The notes under the pieces: generated by a model
What the model was told of the DNA's origin: nothing
Database searches by the model: none
What the model saw: the letters and a program-made list of their open reading frames with translations, nothing else
Assembly: GCA_947581635.1 (NCBI GenBank)
Contig: CANPVE010000011.1
Location: forward strand, 17,114-81,113
Direction: 5' to 3'
Length of the DNA stretch: 64,000 bases
From: an uncultured Clostridia bacterium
Lineage (GTDB): Bacteria > Bacillota > Clostridia > Oscillospirales > Acutalibacteraceae
Made by a program: the position numbers and the translations under genes
Part shown: positions 1-8,681 of the stretch, piece by piece
Position numbering within the stretch: position 1 is the stretch's first letter
Layout: the number at the start of each line of letters is the position of its first letter

Positions 1-1131
1 GAAACGGGTAATCAAATTAAGTTTGAAGAAATATCTCCGCTGATAGATATGGTTGGCAAGGCAACAGGCGCTGAAATAATATATATGGACGGATATCCGG
101 TTGGCTATTATAATGGGAAATATTCCGTAAGTCTTGAACCTTCCTGCCAGTTTGAAATAAGTATAAATCCCTACTCGGCACTGTCAGAGATTGAAAATGT
201 TTACAGGGAATTTTTTTCTGTTTGGGAGCCCTTGTTTTCCGAAAGAGGATATTGTATTATTAACAAGGGGAATCTTCCTTTGGTCGAATGTGGAATTATC
301 AAGCCCGATGAAATTCCCCTGTCTCCAAAAAAGCGATATAAATACATGGATGCTTATTTCAAGTCAAGCGGAAAATATGGCAAATATATGATGCGCGCAT
401 CTGCCTCAACACAGGTTTCTGTTGATTTCAAGTCAGAAGATGACCTTATCAGAAAGTTGCGTCTGCTCCAGAAAATATCACCGATCCTTATGATTATGAT
501 GGAGAACAAGAGCAAAGAGGAATCCACTCTGCCGGGAGTTCCTGAAAAACCGCATTTGTTCAGAATACAGGAATGGGACGACCTTGATCCGGCCAGAACA
601 GGATTTTTCCCCGGCTCGTTTGATAAGGATTTCGGATATCAGAAAGCTGCCGATGTAGTATATCATACCCCACTTATTCTGCTTACAGACAATGGTTCTA
701 CCATCGATGTCGGGAACAGAACCGTCGAAGACATTTTGAATGAGCGGATCATTTCTGAAGAGTTGACTGATGAAACAAGAAGGAAAAAGCTTGTGGAGCA
801 TTTTCTTTCCATGGGATTCTTCCACTTCAGAATTAAGAAATATATCGAGATACGGGTTGCCGACAGCGTTCCAATCAAGAAGGCGATGGGCTACATCGCG
901 CTTTTGAAGGGTATTGTTTACTCGAAGAGTAATCTGGACATTTTGGAGAAAGAACTGGCGGATATTGATACAGTTGAAAAAATTGAAGAAGCAGTCCTCA
1001 AAATTGAAAAATACGGACTGCAGGCGGTTATTTATCATAACATGACCGCCGTACAGTGGGCGTCACATCTCGTCGAATTGGCGGGAAAGTGTCTTTCTGA
1101 TGATGAGAAGGAGTATCTGAGCTATGTGTGA
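1..1131 (+). CDS. Glutamate-cysteine ligase-like protein (GCS2/EgtA type), 5' end outside the window
   Basis: The frame is open from base 1, so the true start lies upstream and the first Met in view (base 49) is probably internal. The protein shows features of the plant/EgtA-type gamma-glutamylcysteine synthetase family: a segment SLEPSCQFEIS that matches the family's LEPGGQxELS, a central MRASASTQVSVDF, and WDDLDPARTG with a following FxxxxGYQKAADVV. The family joins glutamate to the amino group of cysteine with ATP. Its stop overlaps the start of the next gene by 8 bases, so the two are probably translationally coupled. With a class II amidotransferase and a PLP enzyme behind it, the set recalls egtA-egtC-egtE of ergothioneine synthesis, but no EgtB or EgtD is visible. 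The substrate could be something other than cysteine. Confidence 0.75.
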   Translation, partial: ETGNQIKFEEISPLIDMVGKATGAEIIYMDGYPVGYYNGKYSVSLEPSCQFEISINPYSALSEIENVYREFFSVWEPLFSERGYCIINKGNLPLVECGIIKPDEIPLSPKKRYKYMDAYFKSSGKYGKYMMRASASTQVSVDFKSEDDLIRKLRLLQKISPILMIMMENKSKEESTLPGVPEKPHLFRIQEWDDLDPARTGFFPGSFDKDFGYQKAADVVYHTPLILLTDNGSTIDVGNRTVEDILNERIISEELTDETRRKKLVEHFLSMGFFHFRIKKYIEIRVADSVPIKKAMGYIALLKGIVYSKSNLDILEKELADIDTVEKIEEAVLKIEKYGLQAVIYHNMTAVQWASHLVELAGKCLSDDEKEYLSYV

Positions 1132-1897
1132 GCTTTTAGGTGTAACTGCCCGCAGAAAAATCAGGGCAAACGAATTATTGAATACCTTTTTTAGCCACAG
1201 TATAGAACACCGGAACGGATGGGGGCTTGTCCTGCTTGACAGTGAGCCGGTTTTAATAGACAAGGAACCGAAAAGGGCTATTGACAGTTTGTACCTTAAA
1301 AACAAATTAAAAGGCGATATTGAAACATCAAGGTGTATAGCACACATCAGGAAAGCGACGATTGGGGACGAGGACGCCGCCAATACGCATCCGTTTTCAA
1401 TGTGTGATGATTCCGGAAGGAGATGGATATTAGCACATAACGGAACCATATTTGATTCCGAGGTGCTTTCACCTTATCAGTATGTCCAGGAGGGCTCGAC
1501 TGACAGTGAAAGGATCCTACTCTATATCGTAGATGAGATCAATAAGCTGTATCGGAAAAAAGGCGGTTCCTTATTCCAAGATGAGCGGTTCCATATAGTT
1601 GAGGAGGCGATCAATAAGATCGCACCGGGGAACAAACTGAATCTGCTGATTCATGACGGGGAATTCTTTTATGTACACAAAAACGAAGAAAAAACGCTTT
1701 ACAAAAAAGAATTGGAAGATGGAGTGGTTTTTGCTACACAGCCTCTTGATAATGACGTCTGGACTGAATTTCCCTCAAACCGACTTATGGTATACAGAGA
1801 TGGAAATTTGATATATGTAGGCAGAAAACACGACTGGACATATATTTACGACGAAGAAAAAATGAACTTGCTCTATTTAGCTTATTCCGGATTGTAA
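1124..1897 (+). CDS. Class II glutamine amidotransferase (EgtC/YafJ-like)
   Basis: The protein begins MCELLGV, so Cys2 becomes the N-terminal nucleophile after Met removal, as in Ntn-type class II glutamine amidotransferases. Further family features are the RNGWGLVLL segment, AHIRKAT (about residues 73-79), the HPFS and LAHNGTI motifs, and STDSER near residue 127. At 257 residues it is a stand-alone amidotransferase domain with no synthase domain attached. Such proteins hydrolyse glutamine or, like EgtC, remove a gamma-glutamyl group from an intermediate. The 8-base overlap with the ligase upstream suggests they act on the same gamma-glutamyl compound. The specific substrate is inference. Confidence 0.8.
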   Translation: MCELLGVTARRKIRANELLNTFFSHSIEHRNGWGLVLLDSEPVLIDKEPKRAIDSLYLKNKLKGDIETSRCIAHIRKATIGDEDAANTHPFSMCDDSGRRWILAHNGTIFDSEVLSPYQYVQEGSTDSERILLYIVDEINKLYRKKGGSLFQDERFHIVEEAINKIAPGNKLNLLIHDGEFFYVHKNEEKTLYKKELEDGVVFATQPLDNDVWTEFPSNRLMVYRDGNLIYVGRKHDWTYIYDEEKMNLLYLAYSGL

Positions 1898-2012
1898 TGC
1901 GCGCGATTTTGTCAAAGATCGTCATGGCGAAGGTGAATACGGGCAGCAGGGACAGGATACCAAATTGTGAAAAGCTGAGGATACCATATCAGGTACAGAG
2001 GGGATAAAAGCA

Positions 2013-3215
2013 ATGGCAAAGAAAGAAAATCCATATAAGGAATACGGAATCGCCACACAGGCGATTCATACGGGAACAGATTACGATGAAGGGACAGGAG
2101 CCGTCAGACGTCCGCTTCACATGGCGAACAGCTTCAGGCTGCCCGACGACCTTTCACAGGTCAACTACTCATCGACAGATCTTTTGATGTATGCCCGAAA
2201 CGGAAATCCGAACCAACACTGGCTGGAAGAAAAGATAGCCGCCCTTCATGAGGCAGACGATGCTATTGTTCTTGCAAGCGGAGTCGCCGCCCTGCACGCG
2301 CTTTTCTGGACTCTTCTGAAAACCGGCGACAGGGTAGTATATCCAAATGTCAGTTATATGGCCGTATACCGTCTGTTCCATGAGCTTTTCAACCGTAAAT
2401 TCGGAGTAGATACCGTTATGGTGGATATGACTGATTTAGATGCGGTAAAGGCGGCAATCACACCCGGAACAAGGCTCGTTCATATTGAAACGCCGGACAA
2501 TCCGACCGTGGGAGTGACGGATATTGCTGCAATAGCAAAAATTGCCCACGAGAACGGAGCCGTTCTTTCCGTGGACAATACTTTTGCCTCACCCTACAAT
2601 CAAAAACCTTTGGAACTGGGCGCTGATTTCGTCGTGGAGGCATTGACCAAGTTTATCAACGGCCACGGAGACGCGCAGGGAGGAGCAATCATTTCCAATG
2701 ATCTTGAAACAATGGATAGGATCCGCTATGAAGCGCAGGTAAACGTTGGATCTGTTATCAGCCCGTTCAACGCTTGGCAAATATTCAGAGGCTCGGTGAC
2801 GTTTCCTCTCAGAATGAAGAGAATCAATGAATCTTCACAGGTCATAGCGGAATGGTTGGAAAAGCAAGAGTGCGTGACCTTTGTATCTTACCCGGGACTT
2901 GCAAGCAATCCCGGTCACGAGCTGGCACGGCGACAGATGAAAAACGGATACGGCGGAGTGATTTCTTTCGGTGTGGCGGCCGATGATAAAACGGTGGAAC
3001 GCTTGTGCGCGACTCTTAAGGTTGTGACTTTTGCGGTATCTCTCGGACATGACGAGAGCCTGATTTTCCCACAGCCGAGTTATGATGAAAGAATCAACCT
3101 TTATCCCGAAAAATTCAGAAAGGGTTTTATACGTTTCAGCGTTGGCTTAGAAGAACCGGAAGATATCATTGCAGATTTACATCAAGCGTTTCAAGCAGTT
3201 GGTTTATACCGCTGA
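2013..3215 (+). CDS. Cys/Met-metabolism PLP-dependent enzyme (methionine gamma-lyase / cystathionine gamma-synthase family)
   Basis: This is a full-length 400-residue member of the trans-sulfuration family. ATQAIHTG near the N terminus, YARNGNP (60-66) for phosphate binding, SVDNTFASP with Asp188 for the pyridine nitrogen, and LTKFINGHGD with Lys213 as the PLP Schiff-base lysine are all visible. Family members catalyse gamma- or beta-elimination/replacement on sulfur amino acids. The start is preceded by GAGGGGATAAAAGCA. It follows the ligase/amidotransferase pair after about 115 bases, and it could be a C-S lyase working with them or an independent methionine/homocysteine enzyme. The sequence does not decide which. 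Confidence 0.85.
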   Translation: MAKKENPYKEYGIATQAIHTGTDYDEGTGAVRRPLHMANSFRLPDDLSQVNYSSTDLLMYARNGNPNQHWLEEKIAALHEADDAIVLASGVAALHALFWTLLKTGDRVVYPNVSYMAVYRLFHELFNRKFGVDTVMVDMTDLDAVKAAITPGTRLVHIETPDNPTVGVTDIAAIAKIAHENGAVLSVDNTFASPYNQKPLELGADFVVEALTKFINGHGDAQGGAIISNDLETMDRIRYEAQVNVGSVISPFNAWQIFRGSVTFPLRMKRINESSQVIAEWLEKQECVTFVSYPGLASNPGHELARRQMKNGYGGVISFGVAADDKTVERLCATLKVVTFAVSLGHDESLIFPQPSYDERINLYPEKFRKGFIRFSVGLEEPEDIIADLHQAFQAVGLYR

Positions 3216-3232
3216 AAGCAAGGAGAGAACAG

Positions 3233-3307
3233 ATGAAACTTACCATGGCGCAAATGGCTATGATGCAGGATATCGAAACTATCAGTGATATAAGGGTCTG
3301 TATTTAA
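3233..3307 (+). pseudogene. 5' remnant of a nitrilase/carbon-nitrogen hydrolase gene
   Basis: A 24-codon frame begins MKLTMAQMAMMQDIE after a good ribosome site (AGGAGAG). This is how many carbon-nitrogen hydrolases begin, since the KxTxAQMA strand is the first beta strand of the fold. The frame then stops at TAA and no nitrilase body follows. It looks like the head of a gene that once followed the PLP enzyme and was lost by deletion. Confidence 0.4.
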
Positions 3308-3323
3308 GTTTTAACAGTTGAAT

Positions 3324-3452
3324 ATGTTTGAGATCTTCCACTTCCTCAATAATCAGTTCGAGTCGGAACAATGGTATCAGTACAGAGGTATGCAAAGGCA
3401 GATTTTGTCTTTTGAGCATTTATCAAGATTTCAAAATGATCTGATAGATTAA
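3324..3452 (+). other. Short unidentified frame (42 aa), probable gene debris
   Basis: An open frame starts MFEIFHFLNNQFESEQWYQ and ends at the tail of the puuD-like remnant on the other strand. No ribosome site is evident and I do not recognise the sequence. Together with the nitrilase head just upstream it suggests that this stretch is the scar of a deletion. Confidence 0.2.
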
Positions 3453-4087
3453 CAATGTCTCACAAATTCTTGAAATATCATTCTGCTGTTTTCATCGTAC
3501 TGATAAGATAATTTGGGATGCCACTGTATTGCCCATAAAAATTTCTGCTCAGGAGCATAAAACGCTTCGATTAATCCGTCCGGCGCGGACGCCATGGAGA
3601 TAAGCCTTGATGAAAGCTCACGCACACCTTGATGATGATAACTATTGACAGAAATACTTTTCCTTTTCAAAAGCGTATAAAGCGGTGAATCTGTTTTTTT
3701 CAATATTATGCGAGGGAATGTCCTGCCACAATGTTCCTCCGAGTGCAGCATTGATAAATTGTATTCCCCCTGCATATTCCGAGGATAGGCTTATCCCGCT
3801 TTGATGCTTCATCAAGTATGAGTTTCTCCATTTTATCACGTTCCGGACTGCATTCACCACATAGAGGAGTCTTTTCTGTATGATATAATGTTGGCTCTAC
3901 ATCTTGTCCACCTGTGAACAAAAAGCCGTCACAGATTTCCATGATCGTTTGAAGCTCTTTACTGCTTTCTATGACAGGAAGCAGTATGGGAAAAACCCGC
4001 TGTCTGCAACCTATTCAGGTGTACTGGAATCATCCAGTAACTGTTTCTACTGTAATCAATAAGTGGTATAACGCCGATCTTCTTCAT
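3449..4087 (-). pseudogene. Broken gamma-glutamyl-GABA hydrolase-like (PuuD family) class I glutamine amidotransferase
   Basis: Reading from 4087 down, the pieces are MKKIGVIPLIDYSRNSYWMIP, then FLFTGGQDVEPTLY and PILGICRG, which holds the nucleophile Cys, then NSYHHQGVRE and FLWAIQWHPK, which hold the catalytic His region. Together they cover a complete peptidase C26 domain, but they lie in different frames, with breaks near 3950 and 3770. Intact family members release GABA or another amine from a gamma-glutamyl conjugate. It lies just beyond the terminator of the polyamine/GABA operon, so it was probably the hydrolase of a gamma-glutamylated putrescine route that is no longer in use. Confidence 0.75.
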
Positions 4088-4096
4088 ATAGATACC

Positions 4097-4137
4097 CCCA
4101 AAAAAGGTGCTGTCGGAATAATCCGTGCAGCACCTTT
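4097..4137 (-). terminator. Intrinsic terminator of the glnK-pot-gab operon
   Basis: The arms AAAGGTGCTG (4103-4112) and CAGCACCTTT (4128-4137) pair perfectly. Read on the minus strand, the hairpin is followed by a run of seven T, about 30 bases after the stop of the GABA aminotransferase gene. Confidence 0.85.
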
Positions 4138-4167
4138 GCTTTGTTATACTATAATTCTTCCAAAATA

Positions 4168-5541
4168 TCAAGTCAAGGTATTTTCAATGCACTCTTTCAT
4201 AACGTATTTCATGATAGCCAAGCCTGCGTCAAGCTGTTCGTCAGTGACCACCAGCGGGCAAAGGAATCTGATGCAGTTGCCGTAAGTACCGCAGCTTTCT
4301 ATAATAAGCCCTTTTTGAGCCGCTTTGGCGATGATGGCCGTCACCAGTTCGGGATATGGTTCTTTTGTTTCCAAATCCTTGACAAGCTCCAGCCCGATAA
4401 AGGCGCCGATCCCGCGCACATCGCCCACAACGCCGAATTCGGCAAGCTCGGTTCGGTAGAATTGTGTAACCTTATCGCCGATTTCCAGCGCTCTGCTGCA
4501 AAGTCGGTTGGTCTCAATGAATTTGATGACTTCGAGTGCCGATGCACACGACATGGCATTGCCGCAGTAGGTGCCGCCGATGGTTCCGATAGGGCAGGCG
4601 TCCATGATTTCAGCCGAGGCGGTCACGGCGGACAGCGGCAATCCTCCCGCGATGGATTTGGCCGAAGTCATAATGTCAGGCGCGCAGCCCGCCTCCTTCC
4701 AATACTGCGAAACAAACATTCTGCCCGAACGCGCAAAGCCGGTCTGCACCTCGTCGGCCACCAGCAGGATCCCGTGTTCGTCGCAAATTCTCCTGACCGC
4801 CTTGACCCACTCAATCGGTGCGGGAATAAAGCCGCCCTCACCCTGAATCGGTTCCACCACGATGGCCGCCACATAATCAGGGGCACTGCATTCCTCAAAT
4901 ACGTCGTTTAATCGTTTGACGTAATACGCGATGGCCTCGTTTTCGCTGAATCCCTTTGGCGCGCGGTAGATATATGGAAATTCCGCCCGATAAACGCCGT
5001 CGGGGAAAGGTCCCATGCCGTAAGCATAGGCCTTCTTGGATGTCATGGCCATGGTCATATGTGTGCGTCCGTGAAAGGCGCCGCTGAATACGATGATATT
5101 CGGCCGTTTGGTGTAGCCCTTGGCGATTTTGACGGCGTTTTCATCCGCCTCCGCGCCGGAGTTGACAAACATGGTCTTTTTGGCCTCGCCTCTGACAGGT
5201 ACGATTTCGTTCATCTTTTCGGCCAAGGCGATGTAGCCTTCGTGAGTGCCAATGTTCATCATTACGTGGAAATATTTGTCCGCCTGTGCCTTCACCGCGT
5301 CTATCATGGGCTGTTGGCTGTAGCCGACATTCAGCACGCCGACACCGCCGACCCAGTCGAGAAAGATATTTCCGTCCACGTCCTCGATCATGGCGCCCTC
5401 GCCGCGGTTCACCACCAACGGATAGCCGCAGCGAATCGCGTTGGGAATGGCCTTGGCACGTCGTGCGATGATGGCCTGTGCCTTTGGCCCTGGCAAGGAG
5501 CTTGTTTTGATTTGCGGCAGTGCGTTTCTTAATTCTGACAT
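4168..5541 (-). CDS. gabT: 4-aminobutyrate aminotransferase
   Basis: This is a class III, PLP-dependent aminotransferase of 457 residues, the normal GabT length. Visible motifs are NSGAEADENAVK (127-138), the VADEVQTGFARSG loop with Asp263, and TSAKSIAGG with PLP Lys295. The start is preceded by GGAGAG. It would convert GABA and 2-oxoglutarate to succinate semialdehyde and glutamate. It is the last gene of the minus-strand operon, 19 bases behind 4-hydroxybutyrate dehydrogenase, which would use its product. 5-aminovalerate is a possible alternative substrate, but the neighbours favour GABA. Confidence 0.9.
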   Translation of the reverse strand: MSELRNALPQIKTSSLPGPKAQAIIARRAKAIPNAIRCGYPLVVNRGEGAMIEDVDGNIFLDWVGGVGVLNVGYSQQPMIDAVKAQADKYFHVMMNIGTHEGYIALAEKMNEIVPVRGEAKKTMFVNSGAEADENAVKIAKGYTKRPNIIVFSGAFHGRTHMTMAMTSKKAYAYGMGPFPDGVYRAEFPYIYRAPKGFSENEAIAYYVKRLNDVFEECSAPDYVAAIVVEPIQGEGGFIPAPIEWVKAVRRICDEHGILLVADEVQTGFARSGRMFVSQYWKEAGCAPDIMTSAKSIAGGLPLSAVTASAEIMDACPIGTIGGTYCGNAMSCASALEVIKFIETNRLCSRALEIGDKVTQFYRTELAEFGVVGDVRGIGAFIGLELVKDLETKEPYPELVTAIIAKAAQKGLIIESCGTYGNCIRFLCPLVVTDEQLDAGLAIMKYVMKECIENTLT

Positions 5542-5560
5542 TTTTCATCTCTCCTTTGAG

Positions 5561-6673
5561 TTAAAACAATTTTGTGTAGATATCAATTAATGCTTCCCTG
5601 TCGAGGAAAACATAGTTGTTGCTCAACAATCTTTGTTGGTTGGCAATGACGGAATCTGTGAATTTTTCAATCATCGGTTCTGTCATGCCATATTCATGCA
5701 GCGATTTTTTCTGTAAAATGGCGGTATTGAGAAGATCTTCCAATTCATCATATACATTCACAGCGTCACAGCCCAAAATCTCTGCCATCATTTCATTTAA
5801 TGCCTTGATAGCTCCATCGGGACAGATTTCCATGTATTTTTGGAAAACACCTGTAAACATGGCATAATTGGATTCCCCGTGGGGAATGTGAAATTGTGCG
5901 CCGAGCGGATAACTCATCGCGTGAACTGCCGCACAGCCCGCGTTGCCGAAAGCGATACCCGCCATGGTGGAGGCCAGGCAGAAATTGGGAAGAAGCTCTT
6001 TCAATACGCCCTTGCCCTTGGCGGCTATTTGTTTGTAGCCGCTTAGAATCAGCGTCATGGCCTGCACCGAGAACATTTTGGATATGGGTGTGGCTTTGGG
6101 AGAGAGGTAAGATTCTACCGAGTGAACCAATGCGTCGATGGAACTGGCGGCAAATACGCCGAACGGCAGTTTATTCAGCAGCTCAGGTACAAGTACGGCT
6201 TCGTCCGCATACAGCGCGTCATCGGCAAGCCCAAATTTGGTGTGCCGCTCTTTGAATTCCAATATGGAAATATTGGTCATCTCCGAACCGGTGCCGCAAG
6301 TGGTCGGAACGAGCAGCAGCGTTTTGTCCTTGACGGCGGGGATTTTTTTGTCAAATAAGTCTGTGACGGGGGAAGTCTGTTTTAATGCAAAAAGTTTGGC
6401 ACAGTCGAGTACCGTTCCGCCGCCGATGGCAATTACTCTGTTGTAGGAATTGGTGATATCGTGATATATCGCTTCAATCATTTGGTCGGTAGGTTCGCCC
6501 TGACCGTATTTTTCAATGAAAATGACCGTCCCGGCGCTGACATTTTGAAAATAAGCTGACCATGTCGCCTCAATCGTGAATACGAGATCATTTTCATTGA
6601 TATTGTATTCGTGAATGAATTCGTCACAGACGTCAAGCATGGTGATCTTGGGAGCCACATTGAATTGTTTCAT
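5561..6673 (-). CDS. 4-hydroxybutyrate dehydrogenase (iron-type alcohol dehydrogenase)
   Basis: The protein is a group III, Fe-containing alcohol dehydrogenase with the nucleotide-binding GGGTVLDCAK, the VPTTCGTGSEMT segment and the metal-binding His residues in DALVHSVESY, AAVHAMSYPLG and IPHGESN. In clostridia this subfamily reduces succinate semialdehyde to 4-hydroxybutyrate, which fits its place before gabT. I take the start at 6673 (MKQFNVAPK). The frame also runs to 6718, but that Met sits on the arm of a hairpin and would give an unusual 15-residue extension. Length is then 370 residues. Butanol dehydrogenase-like activity is the alternative. Confidence 0.85.
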   Translation of the reverse strand: MKQFNVAPKITMLDVCDEFIHEYNINENDLVFTIEATWSAYFQNVSAGTVIFIEKYGQGEPTDQMIEAIYHDITNSYNRVIAIGGGTVLDCAKLFALKQTSPVTDLFDKKIPAVKDKTLLLVPTTCGTGSEMTNISILEFKERHTKFGLADDALYADEAVLVPELLNKLPFGVFAASSIDALVHSVESYLSPKATPISKMFSVQAMTLILSGYKQIAAKGKGVLKELLPNFCLASTMAGIAFGNAGCAAVHAMSYPLGAQFHIPHGESNYAMFTGVFQKYMEICPDGAIKALNEMMAEILGCDAVNVYDELEDLLNTAILQKKSLHEYGMTEPMIEKFTDSVIANQQRLLSNNYVFLDREALIDIYTKLF

Positions 6674-6713
6674 TTTAGATAAAAACCTTTCTGATGAGAA
6701 TGTACCCTGACAC

Positions 6714-6751
6714 ATCAAAATTCCCGAACGGATCTGCTCGGGAATTTTGAT
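6714..6751 (-). terminator. Hairpin between potD and the 4-hydroxybutyrate dehydrogenase gene
   Basis: A perfect 14-bp inverted repeat (arms ATCAAAATTCCCGA and TCGGGAATTTTGAT, 10-base loop) lies 35 bases after the potD stop. The A/T-rich outer stem makes it terminator-like in both directions. It may end part of the transcription after potD and so set the level of the two downstream GABA genes, or it may be an RNA-processing or stability element. Confidence 0.65.
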
Positions 6752-6785
6752 TTTATGATCCTTGGATGTTGTTGGGAAATGTCGA

Positions 6786-7853
6786 TTATTTCTTCAATTC
6801 TGTCCACATTTGGTCGTAGACTGCCAGCGTGTCATTATCGAGATTCTTGATATATTCGCCCTTTTCGATAACCTCGGCAGGGGGATTTTTGGCCTGGTTC
6901 GCGGCGTAATCGGAACCCATCAGTTTGATGGCCGCACCGTTGGGGCAAAGATATGGGAATTCCTCCAGCACCTTGGACATATGCTCGGCGTCAAGCATAT
7001 AGTCAATGAATTGCATTGCCCCGTCTACATTCTTGGCTCCCTTGGGAATTGCCCAGTTGTCCATGAACAGGTACGCGCCTTCTTCGGGATAAACGACCTT
7101 GATGGTGGATACCTCGTCCATGGCAAGCGCTACCTCGGCGCTCCATACGGAGGCCAGCGAGCATTCGCCTGAGATGAGTGCCGACTTCGGACTGTCGGAG
7201 TCATACAGTTTGACATTGGGCTTGAGGGAGAGGAGTTTTGCCTTGATTTCGTCAAGCTCCGCCGGGTCGGAGGTGCTCATGCTGTATCCGAGACTTCTCG
7301 CCGTCATGCCAATGACCGCTCGGAAATCGTCCAGCAGAACGATCTGATTGGTGTATTTGGGGTCAAACAAATCGCTGTAGGAGACAATTTCATCTGAGAT
7401 CATCGCCGTATTGACCGCCATAGCCTCTACTCCTCCGAGATATGGCACGGAATATTGGTTGCCGGGGTCGTAGGAGGGGTTGAGATATTGTGCGTCGATG
7501 TTGGAAAGATTGGTCAGCTTTGATGTGTCTATTTTTTCCAGCATACCCTGTGACGCCATTTGCTCGATCATATAATCGCTGGGCTGAATGATATCAAACG
7601 CGCCTTCTTCTTCAGATTTCACCTTGGCCAGCATATCCTCATTGGAGGAGAAGGTGCTCATGTTGACTTTGATTCCCGTCTCCTTTTCAAAATCCTTGAT
7701 GACGCTGTCGGGAATGTATTCGGTCCAGGTGTAGATATTGATAACGCCGTTTTCTCCCGAGGAGCTTGAGCTGCCGCAGCCCGTGAGCGTCAAAGCCGAG
7801 GCTGCCAGCAGCGTACAGGCGGTAAAAAGCGATAGTAATTGTTTCAATTTCAT
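6786..7853 (-). CDS. potD: Spermidine/putrescine ABC transporter, substrate-binding lipoprotein
   Basis: The protein has a lipoprotein signal peptide ending LTGC, so Cys26 would be lipidated, then a Ser-rich linker. The mature part begins with INIYTWTEYIPD and has the type II periplasmic-binding fold segments seen in PotD/PotF (NEDMLAK, DIIQPSDYMIEQM, AVNTAMIS, FMDNWAIPKGA). Length (355) is normal. It would capture extracellular polyamine at the membrane surface and hand it to PotBC. It follows potC by 27 bases in the operon. Confidence 0.9.
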   Translation of the reverse strand: MKLKQLLSLFTACTLLAASALTLTGCGSSSSSGENGVINIYTWTEYIPDSVIKDFEKETGIKVNMSTFSSNEDMLAKVKSEEEGAFDIIQPSDYMIEQMASQGMLEKIDTSKLTNLSNIDAQYLNPSYDPGNQYSVPYLGGVEAMAVNTAMISDEIVSYSDLFDPKYTNQIVLLDDFRAVIGMTARSLGYSMSTSDPAELDEIKAKLLSLKPNVKLYDSDSPKSALISGECSLASVWSAEVALAMDEVSTIKVVYPEEGAYLFMDNWAIPKGAKNVDGAMQFIDYMLDAEHMSKVLEEFPYLCPNGAAIKLMGSDYAANQAKNPPAEVIEKGEYIKNLDNDTLAVYDQMWTELKK

Positions 7854-7880
7854 AATGGTTCGTTCCTCTCAAATTAAAGT

Positions 7881-8678
7881 TTATTGTTTCTTCTTGAATA
7901 AATCACTTTGGGTTAGAATGACAAGAAGGATTGTACCGATCAATATGAGGGCTGAAAGCGCGTTGACGTCGGGCGCCACGCCGCTCTTGATGGATTCCAT
8001 GACTTTGAGCGGGAAGGTTTTGACCTGTCCGTTGGTAAAATAGCTGACGATCACATCGTCAATCGAAAGTGTAAAGGCCAGCAGCGCGCCGCCGCCGATA
8101 CCGGGAGCCAGCACCGGCAGAGTGATGTTTTTAAAGGTGACTATTCTGTTGGCGCCCAAGTCCATGCTTGCCTCCTCAATGGAATTGTCGTAGCCCGACA
8201 GCCTTGCCCGCACGTTGAAGATCACATACGGAATGGAAAAAGTGGTGTGAGCAAGCACCAGTGTGAGCATACCACGTGGGATATGAGTGTTGGAAAACAG
8301 CGTCAGCAGCGAGATACCCAGCACGATTTCGGGGATTACAACGGGAATGTAAAGCAGCCCGTCGATGATGTTTTTGCCCTTGAATTTATACTTGTACATA
8401 CCCACTGCCGCGATGGTTCCGATGGCAGTGGAAAGCAGTGTGCTGATGAGCGCGATTGCCATGGTAGTGCCGAAGGAATTAAGCAGCGTTTCATTTTCAA
8501 ATAGCTTTCCATACCAGTCAAAGGTGAAACCTTTCCATGTTTGATAGGGCTTGGTGGTGGTGGCGTTGAACGAGTTGACCACAATCACGGCAATCGGCAG
8601 GAACAGGAAGAGATAAACCAGCCCGCAAAAAATTATGCTGACGATTTTCTTGATGATGGCTTTTATGTTTCTGCTCAT
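7881..8678 (-). CDS. potC: Spermidine/putrescine ABC transporter permease PotC
   Basis: A hydrophobic 265-residue protein with about six membrane segments and the EAA loop EEASMDLGANRIVTFKNITLP (about 168-188), which contacts the ATPase. The order potA-potB-potC-potD is the classical one. The gene starts 3 bases after the potB stop, so coupled translation is likely. Confidence 0.9.
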   Translation of the reverse strand: MSRNIKAIIKKIVSIIFCGLVYLFLFLPIAVIVVNSFNATTTKPYQTWKGFTFDWYGKLFENETLLNSFGTTMAIALISTLLSTAIGTIAAVGMYKYKFKGKNIIDGLLYIPVVIPEIVLGISLLTLFSNTHIPRGMLTLVLAHTTFSIPYVIFNVRARLSGYDNSIEEASMDLGANRIVTFKNITLPVLAPGIGGGALLAFTLSIDDVIVSYFTNGQVKTFPLKVMESIKSGVAPDVNALSALILIGTILLVILTQSDLFKKKQ

Positions 8679-8681
8679 GTG

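Noticed and set aside
4141..5532. Plus-strand frames opposite gabT
   Set aside because: Codon pattern and motifs belong to the minus-strand aminotransferase.
6673..6718. Upstream start MMCQG for 4-hydroxybutyrate dehydrogenase
   Set aside because: It lies on the arm of a terminator-like hairpin without a ribosome site; 6673 fits the family better.
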